Of a stretch of DNA of 11,611 nt, positions 9,899 through 11,611 are shown in pieces (position 1 is the first letter of the stretch; the number at the start of each line of letters is the position of its first letter). The notes below the pieces were generated by a model. It did no database searches. It worked only from the letters and a program-made list of their open reading frames with translations, and was not told the DNA's origin. The stretch is taken from positions 1 to 11,611 of the forward strand of contig WGAW01000134.1 in assembly GCA_015494675.1 (NCBI GenBank). The letters are read 5' to 3'. Source of the stretch: Hydrogenimonas sp. (lineage in GTDB: Bacteria; Campylobacterota; Campylobacteria; Campylobacterales; Hydrogenimonadaceae). Position numbers and translations under genes: made by a program.

Positions 9899-10784
9899 TC
9901 TGTCGCTCTGCTATTATCTGATTCAACCGGTTAGGTCCAGTCGTGTAGTCTACCTGCCGGCGGGTTCGGTGGCGACGATTATATCATACCTGAACAAAAT
10001 CGGAATGGATATAAACACTCTCGATCGCTATCTGGTCAGATTTTTCGGGTATCCCCAGAAGGGGTGGATAGATCTTGGAGCCGAAAGGCTGACCAAAGCG
10101 GATCTGCTATATCGTCTCACCCATGCAAAAGCGGCGATGACGGAGGTGACGCTCATTCCGGGTGAGACGAGAGAGATATTTTTTCAAGACCTCTCGCAGC
10201 GTCTTTATCTCGACAGACAAAAGCTGGAGAGATCGTACGGGAAATATGCACCCTATCCCGACGGTGTAATCTTTCCCGATACATACTATGTGCCCCTGGG
10301 CATTAGCGAGGAGCACCTCGTCTACTACCTGGTAAAAAAGTCGCTCGCCAGGCACGTGGGGCTGGCCAAAAAGTTTTTCGGCACATACAACCCCAAAAAA
10401 TGGTTTCGATATGTAACGATAGCCTCTATTATACAGAAGGAGGCGGCCGATGCAGAAGAGATGCCGCTGGTTTCGTCGGTTATCTACAACAGGCTCAGAA
10501 AGAGGATGCCTCTTCAGATGGACGGAGCGCTCAATTACGGTAGCTACTCCCATCAGAAAGTTACAAAAAGGCGAATTCTATCGGACAATACGCGCTTCAA
10601 CACATACAGATACAGCGGTCTGCCGCCCTATCCGATCGGCAGTGTCTCTCTCGATGCGCTCAAAGCGGCAGTTAAGCCGGCTAAAACAGAGTATCTCTAT
10701 TTTGTGAAGGGAAAAAACGGAAAGCACATCTTTACGAAGAGTTACAGATCGCATTTGAGAGCCATAAAAAGTGTGAATAAATGA
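9825..10784 (+). CDS. mltG: Endolytic murein transglycosylase MltG
   Basis: MltG (YceG family) is an inner-membrane endolytic transglycosylase that cuts nascent glycan strands and sets their length. The 319-residue protein has one membrane helix (about 17-33), a small LysM-like region (about 40-110, starting VVYLPAGSVATIISYL), and the catalytic domain from about 120. The domain shows LIPGETREIFFQDLSQRL, DGVIFPDTYYVPLG, and IASIIQKEAA with catalytic Glu206 (equivalent to Glu218 of E. coli), followed by SSVIYNRLRKRMPLQMDGALNYG and GLPPYPIGSVSLDALKAA. The length is typical. Starts at 9825, 9831 or 9861 all keep the membrane helix; none has a good Shine-Dalgarno, so the exact start is uncertain. 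Its 5' end overlaps the AsmA-like gene head to head by 38-74 bp depending on that choice. A 100-bp spacer separates it from icd. Confidence 0.95.
   Translation: MKMSVRVNRILSMVEWSSLAVVIIILSLCYYLIQPVRSSRVVYLPAGSVATIISYLNKIGMDINTLDRYLVRFFGYPQKGWIDLGAERLTKADLLYRLTHAKAAMTEVTLIPGETREIFFQDLSQRLYLDRQKLERSYGKYAPYPDGVIFPDTYYVPLGISEEHLVYYLVKKSLARHVGLAKKFFGTYNPKKWFRYVTIASIIQKEAADAEEMPLVSSVIYNRLRKRMPLQMDGALNYGSYSHQKVTKRRILSDNTRFNTYRYSGLPPYPIGSVSLDALKAAVKPAKTEYLYFVKGKNGKHIFTKSYRSHLRAIKSVNK
9913..9918 (-). promoter_or_regulatory. Possible -10 box (GATAAT) of the AsmA-like gene, inside mltG
   Basis: GATAAT on the minus strand ends 14 bases before the ATG at 9898, which would give a leader of about 7-8 bases. 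No convincing -35 or Shine-Dalgarno is present. It lies within the membrane-helix coding part of mltG. Confidence 0.28.
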
Positions 10785-10851
10785 AACAGTAACGGCTATA
10801 TGGGGCTGTATATTACCGCTATTTATCATGAACTAAAAGATTGATTGCTAC

Positions 10852-10857
10852 TATAGA
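10852..10857 (+). promoter_or_regulatory. Possible -10 box (TATAGA) of icd
   Basis: The 100-bp spacer 10785-10884 holds TATAGA at 10852-10857, placing the start near 10864 and giving a leader of about 20 bases that includes the Shine-Dalgarno. A second candidate, TATATT at 10809-10814, is farther away. No -35 of the TTGACA type is seen, and no obvious terminator for mltG. Confidence 0.35.
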
Positions 10858-10872
10858 CTCTACAAATCATTT

Positions 10873-10878
10873 AAGGAG
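10873..10878 (+). promoter_or_regulatory. Shine-Dalgarno (AAGGAG) of icd
   Basis: A consensus AAGGAG ends six bases before the ATG at 10885. It is the strongest ribosome-binding site in the window, in contrast to the short or absent leaders of the other genes, and suggests high expression of icd. Confidence 0.75.
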
Positions 10879-10884
10879 AGAGTT

Positions 10885-11611
10885 ATGGCATCAGCTCCAA
10901 CTATTGTTTGGACTAAAATTGACGAGGCACCGGCACTCGCGACCTATTCGCTGCTTCCGATAGTCAAAAAGTTCGTCGGCAAGGCAGGGGTAGACGTTCG
11001 ACTAAGCGACATTTCACTGGCGGGAAGGGTTCTTGCCGCCATGGGCAAGCAGGAGGATGAACTGGCAAAGCTCGGTGAACTGGTACTCAAGCCCGAAGCG
11101 AACATCATCAAACTTCCGAACATTTCCGCATCCGTTACGCAACTCAAAGAGTGTATAGCGGAGCTTCAGAGCCAGGGGTACGATATTCCCGACTATCCGG
11201 AAAATCCTCAGAACGATGAAGAGAGGCAGATCGCGGCGAAATATGCGACCTGCCTCGGTTCGGCGGTCAATCCGGTTCTTCGTGAAGGGAACTCCGACAG
11301 ACGCTCCGCACATGCGGTCAAAAAGTATGCGAAAGAGCACCCTCACAGACTAAAGCCGTTCGCCGAAGATTGCAAGGCCCGCGTGGCTCATATGGAGGGT
11401 AAAGGCGACTTCTACGCTAACGAGAAATCTGTAATAGTTCCGAAAGCCCAGACGCTCAAAATCCAGCTCAACGACAAGGTACTCAAAGAGGTCGAGGTCG
11501 AAACAGACGAGGTGGTGGACGCTACCTTCATGTCAGTCAAGGCGCTTCGCGACTTCTACCTTAAAACGATAGAAGAGGCGAAAGAGAAAGGACTCATCTG
11601 GTCTCTGCACC
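10885..11611 (+). CDS. icd: Monomeric-type NADP-dependent isocitrate dehydrogenase, 3'-truncated
   Basis: The enzyme converts isocitrate to 2-oxoglutarate and CO2 with NADP, or the reverse (carboxylation) in the reductive citric acid cycle. The frame is open to the window end, giving 242 complete codons of an expected 740 or so. It matches the monomeric IDH family rather than the common dimeric one: DEAPALATYSLLPIVK near the N-terminus (residues 12-27), ANIIKLPNISASV (72-84) and GSAVNPVLREGNSDRR (125-140), the last being part of the substrate-binding region in Azotobacter vinelandii IDH. The start is fixed by a consensus Shine-Dalgarno. Metal-binding aspartates and the cofactor site lie in the missing part. 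Together with acnB at the other end it supports a citric acid cycle role; monomeric IDH is known from autotrophic Campylobacterota. Confidence 0.96.
   Translation, partial: MASAPTIVWTKIDEAPALATYSLLPIVKKFVGKAGVDVRLSDISLAGRVLAAMGKQEDELAKLGELVLKPEANIIKLPNISASVTQLKECIAELQSQGYDIPDYPENPQNDEERQIAAKYATCLGSAVNPVLREGNSDRRSAHAVKKYAKEHPHRLKPFAEDCKARVAHMEGKGDFYANEKSVIVPKAQTLKIQLNDKVLKEVEVETDEVVDATFMSVKALRDFYLKTIEEAKEKGLIWSLH

Noticed and set aside
10786..10818. Imperfect inverted repeat GTAA...TATA / TATA...TTAC after mltG
   Set aside because: AT-rich, with a four-base bulge and no T-tract; likely chance.

Overview
The window looks like a chromosomal core region of a Campylobacterota (Epsilonproteobacteria) member, probably a chemolithoautotroph with a genome near 50% G+C; Sulfurovum-, Nitratifractor- or Hydrogenimonas-like lineages are guesses. 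The grounds are aconitase B and a monomeric-type NADP isocitrate dehydrogenase at the two ends, the block lolA divergent from secA-lolC/E (an arrangement I recall from Campylobacter), and very short leaders with TAAAAT-type -10 boxes.

Layout. Positions 1-2331 hold the 3' nine-tenths of acnB, followed by a GC-rich hairpin that runs into the promoter of a small exported FliL-domain-like protein (2388-2759). Convergent to it is lolA (minus strand, 2782-3306). A 201-bp divergent intergenic region (3307-3507) holds back-to-back promoters, a candidate structured RNA of about 105 nt ending in a terminator-like hairpin, then a second promoter and an 8-codon ORF whose stop overlaps the secA start. secA (3508-6093) and a LolC/LolE-type permease gene (6090-7289) overlap by ATGA and form an operon. 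A very large AsmA/YhdP-like envelope gene (minus, 7301-9898) converges on the permease gene with an 11-bp gap, and overlaps mltG (plus, 9825-10784) head to head by up to 74 bp. A 100-bp spacer with a promoter and a strong Shine-Dalgarno leads into icd (10885 to the window end, truncated).

How the genes fit together. The centre is a cell-envelope block: SecA drives preproteins across the inner membrane, the LolC/E-type permease extracts mature lipoproteins from it, LolA carries them through the periplasm, the AsmA-like protein probably serves inner-to-outer membrane lipid transport or barrier homeostasis, and MltG cuts nascent peptidoglycan. The flanks encode two successive enzymes of the (probably reductive) citric acid cycle.

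All protein genes belong to known families and I see no mobile element, CRISPR array, tRNA or rRNA. The parts that may be undescribed are small: the lolA/secA intergenic RNA and coupled mini-ORFs, a repeated '-10, six bases, ATG' leaderless layout, and the head-to-head coding overlap of the AsmA-like gene and mltG.
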